From Amyelois transitella (lineage: Eukaryota; Arthropoda; Insecta; Lepidoptera; Pyralidae): 64,000 nucleotides of DNA. A program made the position numbers and the translations under genes. Under the pieces are notes generated by a model. It had not been told where the DNA came from. It worked only from the letters and a program-made list of their open reading frames with translations, and made no database searches. The DNA is taken from positions 2,137,001 to 2,201,000 of the forward strand of contig NC_083508.1 of assembly GCF_032362555.1 (NCBI RefSeq), given 5' to 3'. Within the stretch, counting starts at the first letter, position 1. Every line of letters starts with the position of its first letter. Positions 63,760 to 64,000 of the stretch are shown here, piece by piece.

Positions 63760-64000
63760 TAAAGTCTAGTTTCTAGTACAGCTATATTTCAACATTACCA
63801 TGACAATCAATTCGACTCCGATACTTAAATTAAACATCTGAATAAGGTGTCAACAGCCATATAATGCCCTTACTCCAGCCTCTGTAGCTTTTATCGCTCG
63901 AAAAACTATCGCTATCCCGTTTTACGTCATAATAGTAAGCGAAACAGCGATAGTTCTCGCGCGATAAAAACTGCTGGATGGCTCCATGACTGACTGATGC
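63760..64000 (+). other. End of window, intron of the second carrier gene
   Basis: No exon of carrier repeat 3 is recognisable here. TTTTATCGCTCG (63890-63901) and CGCGCGATAAAA (63958-63969) are partial inverted repeats around the last bases. Confidence 0.4.

Overview
This window is nuclear DNA of an insect, very probably a moth or butterfly. Genes are split by AT-rich introns with GT/AG borders. The interspersed repeats are of the kind seen in Lepidoptera: roughly twenty copies or fragments of a ~260 bp element ending in (ATGT)n, RTE-like LINE 3' ends with the same tail, a tRNA-headed SINE, Helitron-like elements with TC...CTAGT ends, and a hAT-type MITE. All gene models below were built by hand from matching splice sites and reading phase; none was checked against transcripts or databases.

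Left part (1-18.7 kb). A secreted EGF/CCP-domain gene with a signal peptide and a Thr-Lys-Thr-Gly-Tyr repeat block runs leftward from 4852 and leaves the window. An unrecognised 411-residue coiled-coil/lysine-rich protein starts head-to-head with it at 5341. A TPRG1-like (hSac2-domain) gene (9395-13639, minus) and a complete DNAJC1-type ER co-chaperone gene with two SANT domains (14130-18727, minus) follow.

Middle part (19-46 kb). A WBP1/VOPP1-like single-pass membrane protein gene (21003-30702, plus) has long repeat-filled introns. Downstream lies a short, internally deleted Ty3/gypsy-type LTR element fossil (31120-32031). Next is a complete YEATS4/GAS41 chromatin-reader gene (32943-34683, plus). 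About 7 kb with no recognisable gene follows, then a single-exon gene of unknown function (41618-42379, minus) and another ~4 kb without genes.

Right part (46.6-64 kb). Two SLC25A35-like mitochondrial carrier genes (46619-49961 and 62666 to beyond the last exon seen at 63457, both plus) flank a minus-strand cluster of large insect proteins that I cannot name. Two full three-exon paralogues (60929-55570 and 54938-51345) are followed by a lone third copy of the C-terminal exon (50723-50136). The first carrier gene contains two consecutive 143 bp versions of the same exon, with identical phases and intact splice sites. This looks like a mutually exclusive pair that would change the transmembrane 5 region of the transporter. 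That exon pair, and the paralogue cluster with its possible alternative last exon, are the most interesting parts of the window.
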